A stretch of DNA of 64,000 nucleotides from JACQFK01 sp036383955. GTDB taxonomy: Bacteria > Planctomycetota > MHYJ01 > JACPRB01. Positions 41,875 to 50,860 of this stretch are shown piece after piece. Both the position numbers and the translations under genes were made by a program. Every line of letters starts with the position of its first letter. The stretch's first letter is position 1. The notes under the pieces are model-generated. The model was not told the DNA's origin, ran no database searches, and was given only the letters and a program-made list of their open reading frames with translations. Location of the stretch: contig DASVNH010000117.1 in the NCBI GenBank assembly GCA_036383955.1, positions 1 through 64,000 of the forward strand, in the 5' to 3' direction.

Positions 41875-44505
41875 ATGAAGACTGCCGCCTTGGCCCTCCT
41901 CCTCCTGGCCGTCCCCCCCGTCGGCGACGAAACCCTCTGGATCGAGGGCGAAAAGCCCGCCGCCAGCACCTTCGCCAAGCACGGCTGGTACGACGCCGTG
42001 AAGAAGGACGTCCTGTCGGGCGGCGACTGGCTCTCCCACTACGGCCAGGCCCCGGCCGAGGCGAGGTGGGACGTCGACGTCCGGCAAGGCGGCGACTACG
42101 TCCTCTGGGTCCGCTGCAACACCACGATGGTCACCCAGCACTACAAGGTCGACCAGGGGGAGTGGATCGCCTGCGACCTCGCGGCGGAGCCCCGCGAGGA
42201 GATGATGATCTCCCCGGCGCCGGACCACCGCTCGCTGGCCTGGAACAAGGTCGGGACCCTCAAGCTCGCCCCCGGCCCCCACGCGGTCGCGTTCCGGCTC
42301 TCGAGCAAGCTCGCCAACCACGGCGGCATCGACTGCTTCGTCCTGACCAACGCCGGCTACGTCCCCTCCGGCGCGCGCAAGCCGGCCCCCCGCGCCGCCG
42401 CCGCCCCGGGCGACTGGTTCGAGGTCATCCCCGACGACGACGCGTTCTCGCCCCAGTCCATCATCGACCTGTCGGCCCTGCTGCCCAAGCCCGCCGGCAA
42501 GGCCGGCTTCGTGACGGCGAAAGGCGACCGCCTCCTGCAGGGCGGCCAGCCCGTCAAATTCTGGGGCTGCGGCGCGAACTTCGACCCCTCCAAGCCCCGC
42601 GAGTGGCACGCGCGCTGGGCGCGCTGGCTCGCGAAGCACGGCGTCAACATGATCCGGCAGCACACGGTGGCGGACGTCGTGGGCCCCCTTCGCGGCGGCG
42701 CCTTCGACCCGAAGCGCCTGGACACCTTCGACGCGTGGTGCGCGGAGCTGAAGAAGAACGGCATCCACATGACCTGGTCGATGTTCTACCCCTACGGCGT
42801 GACGCGCGAGGACGGGTACGAGCTCTTCGACGACCTGCCGCCGCTGCACGGCAACCCGAACGTCCGGAGCTCCTCGGGGCTCGCCACGATCGAGCCGAAG
42901 CTGCAGGACCTCGAGTTCGCCTACACGAAGGCGGTCCTCGAGCACAAGAACCCGTACACGGGCCTGCGCTACCTCGACGATCCGGCGCTGGCCGTGCTCG
43001 AGGTCCGCAACGAGGACTCGATCTTCTGGCACTATCCGCTGAACGAGCTGATGAACGGCAAGCTCGCGCCGAAGCACGTGGCGCGGCTCCGCGCGCGCTG
43101 GGCCGCGTGGCTCAAGGCGCGCTACGGGACGGACGAGAAGCTCAAGGAAGCCTGGGGCGCGGCGGCGCGGAGCGGCGACTCCCTCGCGAATCCCGCGATG
43201 GGCGCCTACGAGGCCTGGGAGATGAACGCCGACGGCCCCGCGCGCGACAAGCGCGAGGCGCGCCGCATGGGCGACTGGATCCGCTTCCTCGCGGAGGAGC
43301 AGCGGGCGGGCTACGAGCGCCGCGAGAAGGCCCTGCGCGCGATCGGCTTCAAGGCCGTGACGGTGACGACGGCCTGGCGCGCCGGCGGCCCCTCCGCCGA
43401 CCCCGCCAACACCTGGTCGGACGCGGCCATGGACATGATCGACCGCCACAACTACCTCGGCGGCGGCGAGGGCGGCCACTCGGTGAAGGAGGGCAAGGTC
43501 CACGCGGAGACGCATCTCTCGACGCCCGGCGGAGGCCTGCTCGCGGTCGGCCTCTACGCGGTCGAGAACAAGCCCTTCTCGATCACCGAGTGGACCCAGC
43601 TCCCGCCCAACCCGTGGAAGGCGGAAGCCGCGCCGCTCCTCGCCTTCTACGGCATGGGCCTCCAAGGCTGGGACGCGAGCTACCACTTCCTCTCCTCCCG
43701 CAACCGCCTGGGCGCCGGCTGGCCCAACCTCTCGAGCTACGTCTCCGACACGCCGCACTACATGGGCCAGTTCCCGGCCCTCGCCTTCGCCCTCTACAAA
43801 GGCCACGTCAAGGAAGGCACGATCGCCGCCGCGCGGCGGCTGAAGATCGACGCCCTGTTCCAGGGCCTCGACCCCCTCCAGCAGGACTTCACGGGCGGCG
43901 GCTACGACGCCAAGGCCCTCAAGGGCAATCTCGCCACGCCCCAGGAGATCCTGGCGATGGGGAAGGTCACGACCTCCTTCGGCGGGGACGCGCCGTCGGA
44001 GAAAGCCGACTGGGCGACGTTCTGGGACAAGGAGAAGAAGATCGTCCGGAGCGTGACCGGCGAGCTCGCGTGGGACTACGGGCGCCGGATCGTGACCCTC
44101 GCCGCGCCCAAGACCCAGGCCGTCGTCGGCTTCGCGGGCGGGCAGTCGTTCGACCTCCCGGGCGTCAAGGTGGACGTCGAGACCTCCTTCGTCAGCTTGA
44201 TCTTCACGCCGCTCGACGACCTGCCGCTCGCGGCGTCGAAGCACATCCTGATCACGGCGATGGCGCGCGACCGCCAGGCGGGCACGGAGTACAGCGAGGA
44301 CGGGACGAAGCTGCTGAAGGCGGGCGGGCCGCCGCTCTCGATGGAGCCCGTGCGGGCGACGGTCGCGCTGAAAGGCGCGGCCCCGCTCGAGGTGAAGGCC
44401 GTCGATCTTTACGGCGTGCCGACGTCCGTCGCGGTGCCGGTGAAGGGCGGGGCGTTCACGATCGACGGCCGCTGGCAGGCCTACTACTACCAGGTGCGCC
44501 GCTAG
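41875..44505 (+). CDS. Secreted clan-A glycoside hydrolase
   Basis: 876 residues with signal MKTAALALLLLAVPPVG. Residues ~20-165 form a jelly-roll carbohydrate-binding-like domain; ~195-650 a (beta/alpha)8 barrel with HGVNMIRQH, LAVLEVRNEDS (acid/base E380) and FSITEWTQLP (nucleophile E572), matching GH5/GH-A type retaining enzymes. The C-terminal ~200 residues are beta-rich. Family-level identity cannot be given. No neighbouring gene is co-directional, so it is probably monocistronic; the convergent protease gene begins one base after its stop. Confidence 0.8.
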   Translation: MKTAALALLLLAVPPVGDETLWIEGEKPAASTFAKHGWYDAVKKDVLSGGDWLSHYGQAPAEARWDVDVRQGGDYVLWVRCNTTMVTQHYKVDQGEWIACDLAAEPREEMMISPAPDHRSLAWNKVGTLKLAPGPHAVAFRLSSKLANHGGIDCFVLTNAGYVPSGARKPAPRAAAAPGDWFEVIPDDDAFSPQSIIDLSALLPKPAGKAGFVTAKGDRLLQGGQPVKFWGCGANFDPSKPREWHARWARWLAKHGVNMIRQHTVADVVGPLRGGAFDPKRLDTFDAWCAELKKNGIHMTWSMFYPYGVTREDGYELFDDLPPLHGNPNVRSSSGLATIEPKLQDLEFAYTKAVLEHKNPYTGLRYLDDPALAVLEVRNEDSIFWHYPLNELMNGKLAPKHVARLRARWAAWLKARYGTDEKLKEAWGAAARSGDSLANPAMGAYEAWEMNADGPARDKREARRMGDWIRFLAEEQRAGYERREKALRAIGFKAVTVTTAWRAGGPSADPANTWSDAAMDMIDRHNYLGGGEGGHSVKEGKVHAETHLSTPGGGLLAVGLYAVENKPFSITEWTQLPPNPWKAEAAPLLAFYGMGLQGWDASYHFLSSRNRLGAGWPNLSSYVSDTPHYMGQFPALAFALYKGHVKEGTIAAARRLKIDALFQGLDPLQQDFTGGGYDAKALKGNLATPQEILAMGKVTTSFGGDAPSEKADWATFWDKEKKIVRSVTGELAWDYGRRIVTLAAPKTQAVVGFAGGQSFDLPGVKVDVETSFVSLIFTPLDDLPLAASKHILITAMARDRQAGTEYSEDGTKLLKAGGPPLSMEPVRATVALKGAAPLEVKAVDLYGVPTSVAVPVKGGAFTIDGRWQAYYYQVRR

Positions 44506-44506
44506 C

Positions 44507-46054
44507 CTACTTCTGGCTTTCCTTGATCAGGTCGAGGAGGGTCTGGGCCTCCTTGGCCTGGGGCGAGCGCGGGCTGGACTTCTGGATCTCCTTGAGGGCG
44601 TCCTTCGCCCGCTCGAAGTGGCCGGACCGCAGGTGATCGCGGGCGACCTTCAGCTGGGCGTCGAGAAAGAGCTTGGTGACCTGGTCGTCGGTGAAGGCGT
44701 CGGCGTCCGCCGCGGCGGAGCCGCCGGCGCTGAGGTTGAGCGCCGCGCCGCCCTCGCGCTGGACGCCCTCGAAGGTTTCCAGGAACTTCTGGAAGCGGGG
44801 CGTCATCGCGGCCTTGCCCGCGCGCTCGCCGGCCGCGGCCTCCTTGCGCAGCTTCTCCAGCCGCGGCCCGCGTTCCTGATCCTCCGCGAGGAACTCCCCG
44901 GTCTGCTCGGGCGTCATGCGCTTGCGGCTGTCCTGCAGGATGTTGTTCATGTCTTCCGGATGCTTGGCGCCCTCGCGCAGGGCCAGGTTGCTCCAGCGGG
45001 CGGCGTCCGGCCAGTCCTTCGCCTGGTGGGAGAGGGCCGCGAGAATCTCGAAGAGCAGGCTCGAACGGTCGGGATACTTCGAGAAGCCTTCGACGGCCAC
45101 GGTCGCGCCGTCGGCGGGGCGGCCCATTTTCATGAGGACGTCGGCCAGCGCCAGGTACACGAGCGGCCCGTCCTTCGGCCAGGCGCTGATCTGCAGGCCC
45201 CGCGTGAAATAGGCGGCGGCGATGTCGCTGTTGCCCCGCAGCGCGGCGTAGAAGCCCATCTTCTGGAGGAGGTTGTCATTGCCCGGATCCCACGAGATCG
45301 CGCGCTGATAGAAATAGAGCGCGTAGGTGAGCCCGCGGCTGTCCTTGGTCTCCTTGCCGATCCGCAGGCAGCGCTCGCCCATGTTGACCAGCTCGACGGC
45401 CGCGGCGGGGTCCGGCTCCCGCTGCCGCAGCGGGACGAAGGCCTGGGGCCGGAATTCCCAGGCCGGCACGGCGAGGCCCGTGTCCGACTCCATGTCCTTG
45501 AGCGTGACCACGCCGATGACCGACCCGTCCTCCAGGCAGAGCGGGCCGCCGGAATTGCCGGGATGGATCGCCGCGTCCATCTCGATGTAGGGGCGGCGGT
45601 AGACGATCCGCTCCGTCGACACGATCTTCCCCTCGGTCAGCACCTTCTCCGGGCCGCCGTGGGGAAAGCCGATCGCGTAGACCGTCCGCTCCGTGCTCGG
45701 CGCCCGGCCGCTGAACCGCACCGGCTTCAGCGTCGCCTGGTGCTCGGCGGGGTCGATCTTGATCAGCGCGAGATCGCGGTCCGGATGGACGCCCACCAGC
45801 AGCGCCTTCTTGAAGCGCGCCATGCACCAGACGCCGTCCTTCACCACCTGCGCGTCGATCTCGAAGGGCAGGGGATTGGCCGCGACGTGCGCGTTCGTCA
45901 GGATGTAGCCCTTGGCGTCGACGATGAAGCCGGAGCCCACCGACATCTTGCTCCGCAGCGCGACGATCGAGGGGCCGACGCCCCGCAGGGCCTCCCCCTG
46001 CGCGGGCGTCTCCTGGGCGCCGAGCGCGAGGGCCAGCAGGATTGGAAGGACCAT
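44507..46054 (-). CDS. Secreted trypsin-like serine protease with TPR and helical C-module
   Basis: 515 residues from ATG 46054 (short signal MVLPILLALALGAQ). S1 protease domain to ~235: TNAHVAA (H56), DRDLALIKI (D94), GNSGGP (S168). No PDZ domain. Residues ~245-400 are TPR-like helices (ALYFYQRAISWDPGNDNLL), and the last ~60 residues (DQVTKLFLDAQLKVARDH...) match the lipoprotein at 40049. A TACAGT box 6 bp upstream of the ATG suggests a leaderless mRNA. Likely periplasmic DegP-like quality protease with its own scaffold. Confidence 0.85.
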   Translation of the reverse strand: MVLPILLALALGAQETPAQGEALRGVGPSIVALRSKMSVGSGFIVDAKGYILTNAHVAANPLPFEIDAQVVKDGVWCMARFKKALLVGVHPDRDLALIKIDPAEHQATLKPVRFSGRAPSTERTVYAIGFPHGGPEKVLTEGKIVSTERIVYRRPYIEMDAAIHPGNSGGPLCLEDGSVIGVVTLKDMESDTGLAVPAWEFRPQAFVPLRQREPDPAAAVELVNMGERCLRIGKETKDSRGLTYALYFYQRAISWDPGNDNLLQKMGFYAALRGNSDIAAAYFTRGLQISAWPKDGPLVYLALADVLMKMGRPADGATVAVEGFSKYPDRSSLLFEILAALSHQAKDWPDAARWSNLALREGAKHPEDMNNILQDSRKRMTPEQTGEFLAEDQERGPRLEKLRKEAAAGERAGKAAMTPRFQKFLETFEGVQREGGAALNLSAGGSAAADADAFTDDQVTKLFLDAQLKVARDHLRSGHFERAKDALKEIQKSSPRSPQAKEAQTLLDLIKESQK

Positions 46055-46147
46055 TAACGAACTGTACACCGCGGCGGGAGGCCCCCATCGGGCAAATCCC
46101 GACGGGGGAGCGATTTTCTCGGAGGCCAAAAACCCGATCCGCGCCGC

Positions 46148-46153
46148 TAGAAT
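46148..46153 (+). promoter_or_regulatory. -10 box TAGAAT of the alcohol dehydrogenase gene
   Basis: GCTAGAAT ends 9 bp before the ATG at 46163 and no SD is present, so a leaderless transcript is likely. I see no good -35. Confidence 0.4.
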
Positions 46154-46162
46154 ACCGGGCGC

Positions 46163-47236
46163 ATGCGCGCGCGAGCGGTGGTCACCGACGGAGCCGGCGG
46201 CTACGGCGTCAAGGACGTCGAGGTCGGCGACCCTCAGGCCGGCGAGGTCCTTGTCGACATCAAAGCCAGCGGCGTCTGCCACACCGACCACAAGTTCATG
46301 TTCCGCGGCTTCTCCCAGATCCTCGGCCATGAGGGCGCGGGCGTCGTGCGCGCCGTCGGGCCCGGGGTGTCGAGCGTCGCCCCCGGCGATCCCGTCCTCC
46401 TCAACTGGGCCATCCCCTGCCGCGCCTGCTTCCAGTGCCGCCGCGGCGCCGAGAACATCTGCGAGGCCTCGCCCCGCGTGCCGGACGGGAGGTTTTTGGT
46501 GGACGGACGTCCCACGCCGACCGCGTTCGGCCTCGGCACGATGTCCACGCTCACCGTCGTGCCGGAGGCGGCCGTGGTGAAGATGGACGTCGACGTCCCC
46601 TTTCCCTCCGCCGCGATCCTCGGCTGCGGGGTGATGACGGGAGTGGGCTCGGTGCACAACGTCGCGAAGGTCGCGACGGGGGAGTCGGTCGTCGTGATCG
46701 GCGCGGGCGGCGTGGGCCTGTCGGTGATCCAGGGCGCGCGGATCGCGCGGGCGGGGCAGATCATCGCGGTCGACGTGAATCCGGCGCGTCTCGAGATGGC
46801 GCGGAGCTTCGGCGCGACGTCCGGCGTGGTCGCCGAGCGGGAGGACGTCGGGCTCCTCCGCGCCGCGGCGCGGGTGAAGGCGATGACGGGCGGCCGCGGG
46901 GCGGACTACGCGTTCGAGTGCACGTCGGTGCCGGCGCTCTGCGCGGCCCCGCTCTCGTTCGTGCGCAACGGCGGCACGGCGATCCAGGTGAGCGGCACCG
47001 AGCAGCCCGTGACCGTCGACATGGAGCTCTTCGAGTGGGACAAGGTCTACCTCAACCCGCTCTACGGCAAGTGCCGGCCGCGCGAGGACATGCCGAAGCT
47101 CCTGCGCTGGTACAAGGAAGGCGTCCTCAAGCTCGACGAGATGGTCACGCGGACCTACCCCATCGACCGCGTGAAGGAGGCCGTCGACGACATGCTCGCC
47201 GGCCGCAACGCCAAGGGCGTCCTGGTGATGGGCTGA
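46163..47236 (+). CDS. Zinc-dependent class III-type alcohol dehydrogenase
   Basis: 357 residues, MDR superfamily. Catalytic zinc: SGVCHTDHKF (Cys, His) and LGHEGAG; structural zinc: CRACFQCRRGAENIC; Rossmann motif VIGAGGVGLSVIQGA. Strongest resemblance is to class III/S-hydroxymethyl-thiol dehydrogenases, so formaldehyde or alcohol oxidation with NAD is expected. Not obviously tied to the neighbours; a heptad repeat element follows. Confidence 0.85.
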   Translation: MRARAVVTDGAGGYGVKDVEVGDPQAGEVLVDIKASGVCHTDHKFMFRGFSQILGHEGAGVVRAVGPGVSSVAPGDPVLLNWAIPCRACFQCRRGAENICEASPRVPDGRFLVDGRPTPTAFGLGTMSTLTVVPEAAVVKMDVDVPFPSAAILGCGVMTGVGSVHNVAKVATGESVVVIGAGGVGLSVIQGARIARAGQIIAVDVNPARLEMARSFGATSGVVAEREDVGLLRAAARVKAMTGGRGADYAFECTSVPALCAAPLSFVRNGGTAIQVSGTEQPVTVDMELFEWDKVYLNPLYGKCRPREDMPKLLRWYKEGVLKLDEMVTRTYPIDRVKEAVDDMLAGRNAKGVLVMG

Positions 47237-47240
47237 AGCC

Positions 47241-47421
47241 GGAATCCAGAATCCGGAATCCAGAATCCCGAAGTCCTTTCGATTACGTCGGGCTGTTCCA
47301 GTGAATCTCGGACTTTCCAGAAGCTCTTCCTGGAGGAACGCCGCTGTTCGGGACGGGAATTTCTAGCGACCTGATCGGGAGATGGAGGTCGGGATTCTGG
47401 ATTCTGGATTCTGGATTCGGG
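47241..47421. repeat. Intergenic heptad-repeat element, inverted arms
   Basis: Left arm 47241-47270 of GGAATCC-AGAATCC units and right arm 47391-47421 of GGATTCT units are complementary; the 120 bp between them hold no recognisable gene. The element lies between convergent genes. Confidence 0.85.
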
Positions 47422-47422
47422 C

Positions 47423-48958
47423 TCAGTCGGCGCCGATGCCCGCGTAAGTCCGGAGCTTCTCGTCGTCGAACTTCGCCTCGGCGGCGGGGTCCGGCCTGAG
47501 GTAGGAGAAGACGACGCCCGCGAGGAAGGCGGCGGGCATCGAGACGAGGGCGGGATTCTTCAGGGGGAAGATCGGGGTCTTCTTGAAGACGGCGCCCCAG
47601 ACGTCCGGCCCCAGAATGATGAGGCCGACCGCCAGGATCAGGCCGGTGGCGGTGGCGGCGACGGCGCCGGAGGTCGACAGCTTCCTCCACACCACGGACA
47701 GCAGCAGGGCGGGGAAGTTCGCGCTGGCCGCGACGGCGAACGCGAGGCCGACCAGGTAGGCGACGTTCTGGTTCTCGAACACGATGCCGAGCAGCACCGC
47801 GAGCCCGCCCAGGATGATGGTGCCGACGCGCGCCACCAGGACCTGCTCGCGCTCCGTCGCCACGCCCTTCTTGATGACGCCGACGTAGAGGTCGTGCGAG
47901 AGGGCCGAGGCGCCGGCGAGGGCGAGGCCGGCGACGACCGCCAGGATGGTGGCGAAGGCGACGGCCGACAGGAACCCGAAGAAGGCGTTGCCTCCGAGAT
48001 GGAGGGCGAGCAGGGGAGCGGCCATGTTCGTCCCGCCGCCCTTGGCGATGGCGTCCTTGCCGACCAGGACGGCGGCGCCGAAGCCGATCAGGAACGTGAG
48101 GATGTAGAAGTACCCGATCCAGCCGGTGGCGTAGAAGACCGACTTGCGCGCCTGCTTGGCGTCGGGCACCGTGTAGAAGCGCATGAGGATGTGCGGCAGC
48201 CCGGCGGTGCCGAACATGAGGGCGATGCCCAGCGACAGGCGGTCGAGCGGCTTTCCGACCAGCGGCTTCAGGAAGTCGGCCCCGTTCTTCTCCGCCGCCG
48301 CCGCGAACAGAGCGCCGGGGCTGAAGTTGAACTTGGCCATGATCAGGACCACCAGGACGGTCGCCCCGCCGATGAGCAGGACGGCCTTGATGATCTGCAC
48401 CCAGGTCGTCGCCTTCATCCCCCCGAAGAGGACGTAGACCATCATCAGGGTGCCGACGCCGACGACCGCGTGCCAGTACTTGAAGACGGGCTGGCCCGCC
48501 GTGTCGCGGAACAGCAGCTCGACCAGCTTGCCGGCGCCGACCATCTGGGCCGTCAGGTAGATGATCACGGTGAGGATCGCGCCGCTCGCGGCGGCCGTGC
48601 GGATGGGCCTCGGGCTGAGGCGGTAGGCCACGACGTCCGCGAACGTGAACTTGCCGAGGTTGCGGAGGGGCTCGGCGATGAGGAACAGCGTGATGGGCCA
48701 GCCGACCAGGAAGCCCACCGAGTAGATCAGGCCTTCGTAGCCCGACAGCGCCACCATGCCCGCGATGCCGAGGAACGAGGCGGCGCTCATGTAGTCGCCG
48801 GCGAGGGCCAGGCCGTTCTGGAAGCCCGTGACGCTGCGTCCGGCGGCGTAGAACTCCTTCGCCGTCTTCGTCTTCTTCGCCGCGATGTAGGTCAGGAACA
48901 GCGTGAACCCGACGAAGGTCACGAAGAAGAGGATCGCGACCCAGTTAATGCCCCCCAC
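47423..48958 (-). CDS. actP: Cation/acetate symporter (sodium:solute symporter family)
   Basis: 511 residues, ~13 TM helices. Family motifs include KEFYAAGRSVTGFQNGLALAGDYMSAASFLG, TFADVVAYRLSPRPIR and a late LVGLAFAVAASANFPALLLS, typical of ActP. GTG start overlaps the DUF485 gene by 14 bp. ActP with a DUF485 partner is the standard acetate uptake pair. The stop is directly after the heptad element. Confidence 0.9.
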   Translation of the reverse strand: MGGINWVAILFFVTFVGFTLFLTYIAAKKTKTAKEFYAAGRSVTGFQNGLALAGDYMSAASFLGIAGMVALSGYEGLIYSVGFLVGWPITLFLIAEPLRNLGKFTFADVVAYRLSPRPIRTAAASGAILTVIIYLTAQMVGAGKLVELLFRDTAGQPVFKYWHAVVGVGTLMMVYVLFGGMKATTWVQIIKAVLLIGGATVLVVLIMAKFNFSPGALFAAAAEKNGADFLKPLVGKPLDRLSLGIALMFGTAGLPHILMRFYTVPDAKQARKSVFYATGWIGYFYILTFLIGFGAAVLVGKDAIAKGGGTNMAAPLLALHLGGNAFFGFLSAVAFATILAVVAGLALAGASALSHDLYVGVIKKGVATEREQVLVARVGTIILGGLAVLLGIVFENQNVAYLVGLAFAVAASANFPALLLSVVWRKLSTSGAVAATATGLILAVGLIILGPDVWGAVFKKTPIFPLKNPALVSMPAAFLAGVVFSYLRPDPAAEAKFDDEKLRTYAGIGAD

Positions 48959-49253
48959 GGCCCGCCTTCTCCTTCAGCCTCGCGACCATGTCGTCGTACT
49001 TGGAGTTCGCCCAGCGCACGTAGATCCCCGTCAGCGCCCAGGACCCGACGATCGTCCCGACCCCCAGGAGCGCCCCCACCGTCATGCCGCCGCCCACCGT
49101 CACGGCGAAGAGGTCTCGCTTGTAGGCGAGAAGGAAGATGAAACCGAAGTAGATGAGGAGCGTGGCCGCGGTCAGCGCGAGGGAGATCGAATCCTTCGTC
49201 CGCGCGACCGCGCGAAACTCCGGGTCGTTCAGCAGATCGAGATGATCGCCCAT
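48945..49253 (-). CDS. DUF485 small membrane protein (YjcH-like partner of ActP)
   Basis: 102 residues from ATG 49253, the usual family length; longer in-frame starts exist upstream but would cross the divergent promoter. Short N-tail LLNDPEFRAVARTKDSISL, two TM helices (LLIYFGFIFLLAYK; LLGVGTIVGSWALTGIYV) and a charged C-tail. DUF485 proteins accompany ActP-type symporters; role in folding or regulation is not settled. Confidence 0.88.
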   Translation of the reverse strand: MGDHLDLLNDPEFRAVARTKDSISLALTAATLLIYFGFIFLLAYKRDLFAVTVGGGMTVGALLGVGTIVGSWALTGIYVRWANSKYDDMVARLKEKAGRGGH

Positions 49254-49264
49254 GAGGTCGGCGC

Positions 49265-49301
49265 ATTCTACCCGCTGGGAGCGGGAACGCCAGAATATAC
49301 T
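49265..49301. promoter_or_regulatory. Back-to-back -10 boxes for divergent leaderless genes
   Basis: Minus-strand TAGAAT (49270-49265) lies 11 bp from the DUF485 ATG, and plus-strand TATACT (49296-49301) lies 10 bp from the ATG at 49312. The -10 boxes are 25 bp apart, so the two transcripts compete for one region. Confidence 0.5.
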
Positions 49302-49311
49302 AGGCTCGTCG

Positions 49312-50214
49312 ATGGCCACCGCCACCCGCTTCCCCCAGGAAGGCCGCCACGTCCGGCTGTCCCCCGACGCCTCCAAGGCCGCCTGGACGTCCGACGCGGG
49401 CCTCCACATCGCCGGCCGCCTCGCCCTCCCGGACACGCTCGTCGAGGATCTCGCCTGGGCGCCCGACGCGAGCGGGGTCGCGGTCGTCCTGGCGGACCGG
49501 GTCCCCGGGGGACAGCGGCGGATCCGCTGGGTCCCGGAATACGTCGGCGATGAGTCCTACTCGAGCTCCGGCGCCTCCTTCGCCTGGGAGGGCATCCGCC
49601 TGATCGTCGCCGATCCCTGGACCGGCGAGCTCCGCCGCCATTGCACCGAGACGGGCCGGCAGGACCGCGTCTGCGCGCTCCGCGATCACGGCGACCCCCT
49701 CCGGGCGCCCGCCCTGGCCGTCGCGCCCGACGGCCGTCGCCTCGCCTTCAGCGCGACGCTCGAAGATCGCGCGGAGATCCGGATCGTCGACCTCCCCTCG
49801 GGCGAGCCGCGCCTGCTCACCGAGCTGCCCAAGGCGTCGATCCGCGCCGTCCCGTTCTGGACGCCCGACTCCCGCTCCCTCGGCGTCCTGATGGTCGACC
49901 TCGAGTCGGGGGCCAGCGGCCTGGTCCTCGTGAAGGACCTCGAAGGGGAAGGGGAGATCCTTCACGCGTCGGAGCTCCTCCTGCCGCCGAGCCGGCCCGC
50001 GTTCTCGCCGTCGGGGAAGCGCTTGGCTTTCCTGGACGTCGAGCGCCCCCACCACGAATTCACGAAGGCGGGTCACCCGCGGCTGGCGATCCTCGAGGGG
50101 GGCGTCCGGCGCGCGATCACGGCGCCGGGGGAGGTCGACGGCGACCTCCGCTGGCTCGCCGAGGACCGCCTGGTCGTGGACGGGGGCCCGGCCGCCTGGA
50201 CGGTCTCCGCCTGA
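49312..50214 (+). CDS. WD40/PD40-like beta-propeller protein
   Basis: 300 residues from ATG 49312 (10 bp after TATACT). Repeated blade motifs like TolB/peptidase propellers: LSPDASKAAWTS, LAVAPDGRRLAFSA, FWTPDSRSLGVLM and FSPSGKRLAFLDVE, about six blades. No peptidase domain follows. Possibly a stand-alone N-terminal half of an acylaminoacyl-peptidase-like protein; unknown function. Confidence 0.75.
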   Translation: MATATRFPQEGRHVRLSPDASKAAWTSDAGLHIAGRLALPDTLVEDLAWAPDASGVAVVLADRVPGGQRRIRWVPEYVGDESYSSSGASFAWEGIRLIVADPWTGELRRHCTETGRQDRVCALRDHGDPLRAPALAVAPDGRRLAFSATLEDRAEIRIVDLPSGEPRLLTELPKASIRAVPFWTPDSRSLGVLMVDLESGASGLVLVKDLEGEGEILHASELLLPPSRPAFSPSGKRLAFLDVERPHHEFTKAGHPRLAILEGGVRRAITAPGEVDGDLRWLAEDRLVVDGGPAAWTVSA

Positions 50215-50275
50215 ACCGATTTTTTACAATTGCGCGTGATGGGGCCCCGTCCGGGGCAACATAGCCTCAGACGGT

Positions 50276-50860
50276 ATGCGTGCGCAGATGAGCGTGGAAG
50301 ACCCGGCGGATCTGGTCGAGAGGGCCCGGAAGGGCTCGGCCCCGGCGTTCTCCCAGATCGTCCGCCTCTACCAGTCGCGCGTCCGCGCTTTCATCGGGCG
50401 CTGGGTGCGCGACGCCAGCGTCGTCGAGGACCTGGCCCAGGACACGTTCGTGCGGGCGTACCGGGCCCTGCCGAACTACCGGGGCGAGTCGAGCCTCGCC
50501 GTCTGGCTGCTCGGCATCGCCCGCAACCTCGCCCTCATGCACCTCCGCGACGAAAGCCGGCGCCGGGCGAAGGAGTCCGACGTCCTCCAGCTCGCCCTCT
50601 CGCGCTGGTTGACGCCGGCGCTCGAGACGGATCCCGACCACGACCGCGCGCTCTCGGCCCTGGAGGCCTGCGTCGACAGCCTTCCGGACCACAGCGCCGA
50701 GCTCGTCCAGGCCCATTACTTCCAAGGGCGCGGGGTGGCCGAGATGGCCCGCGCCAGCGGCAAGAAAGAGAGCGCCCTGGGCATGACGCTGCTCCGCATC
50801 CGGGAGATCCTGCGCCGCTGCGTCCGCGCGCGGCTGGCGGGGTCGGAGGCGAACGCGTGA
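50276..50860 (+). CDS. ECF-type RNA polymerase sigma factor
   Basis: 194 residues. Region 2: FSQIVRLYQSRVRAFIGRWV, VEDLAQDTFVRAYRALPNYRGES and AVWLLGIARNLALMHLRDE; region 4: ACVDSLPDHSAELVQAHYFQG ending ALGMTLLRIREILRRCV. The next gene overlaps by GTGA and encodes its FecR-like partner, so this is probably the dedicated regulator of the operon to 59365. ATG 50276 or ATG 50288 could start it. Confidence 0.88.
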   Translation: MRAQMSVEDPADLVERARKGSAPAFSQIVRLYQSRVRAFIGRWVRDASVVEDLAQDTFVRAYRALPNYRGESSLAVWLLGIARNLALMHLRDESRRRAKESDVLQLALSRWLTPALETDPDHDRALSALEACVDSLPDHSAELVQAHYFQGRGVAEMARASGKKESALGMTLLRIREILRRCVRARLAGSEANA

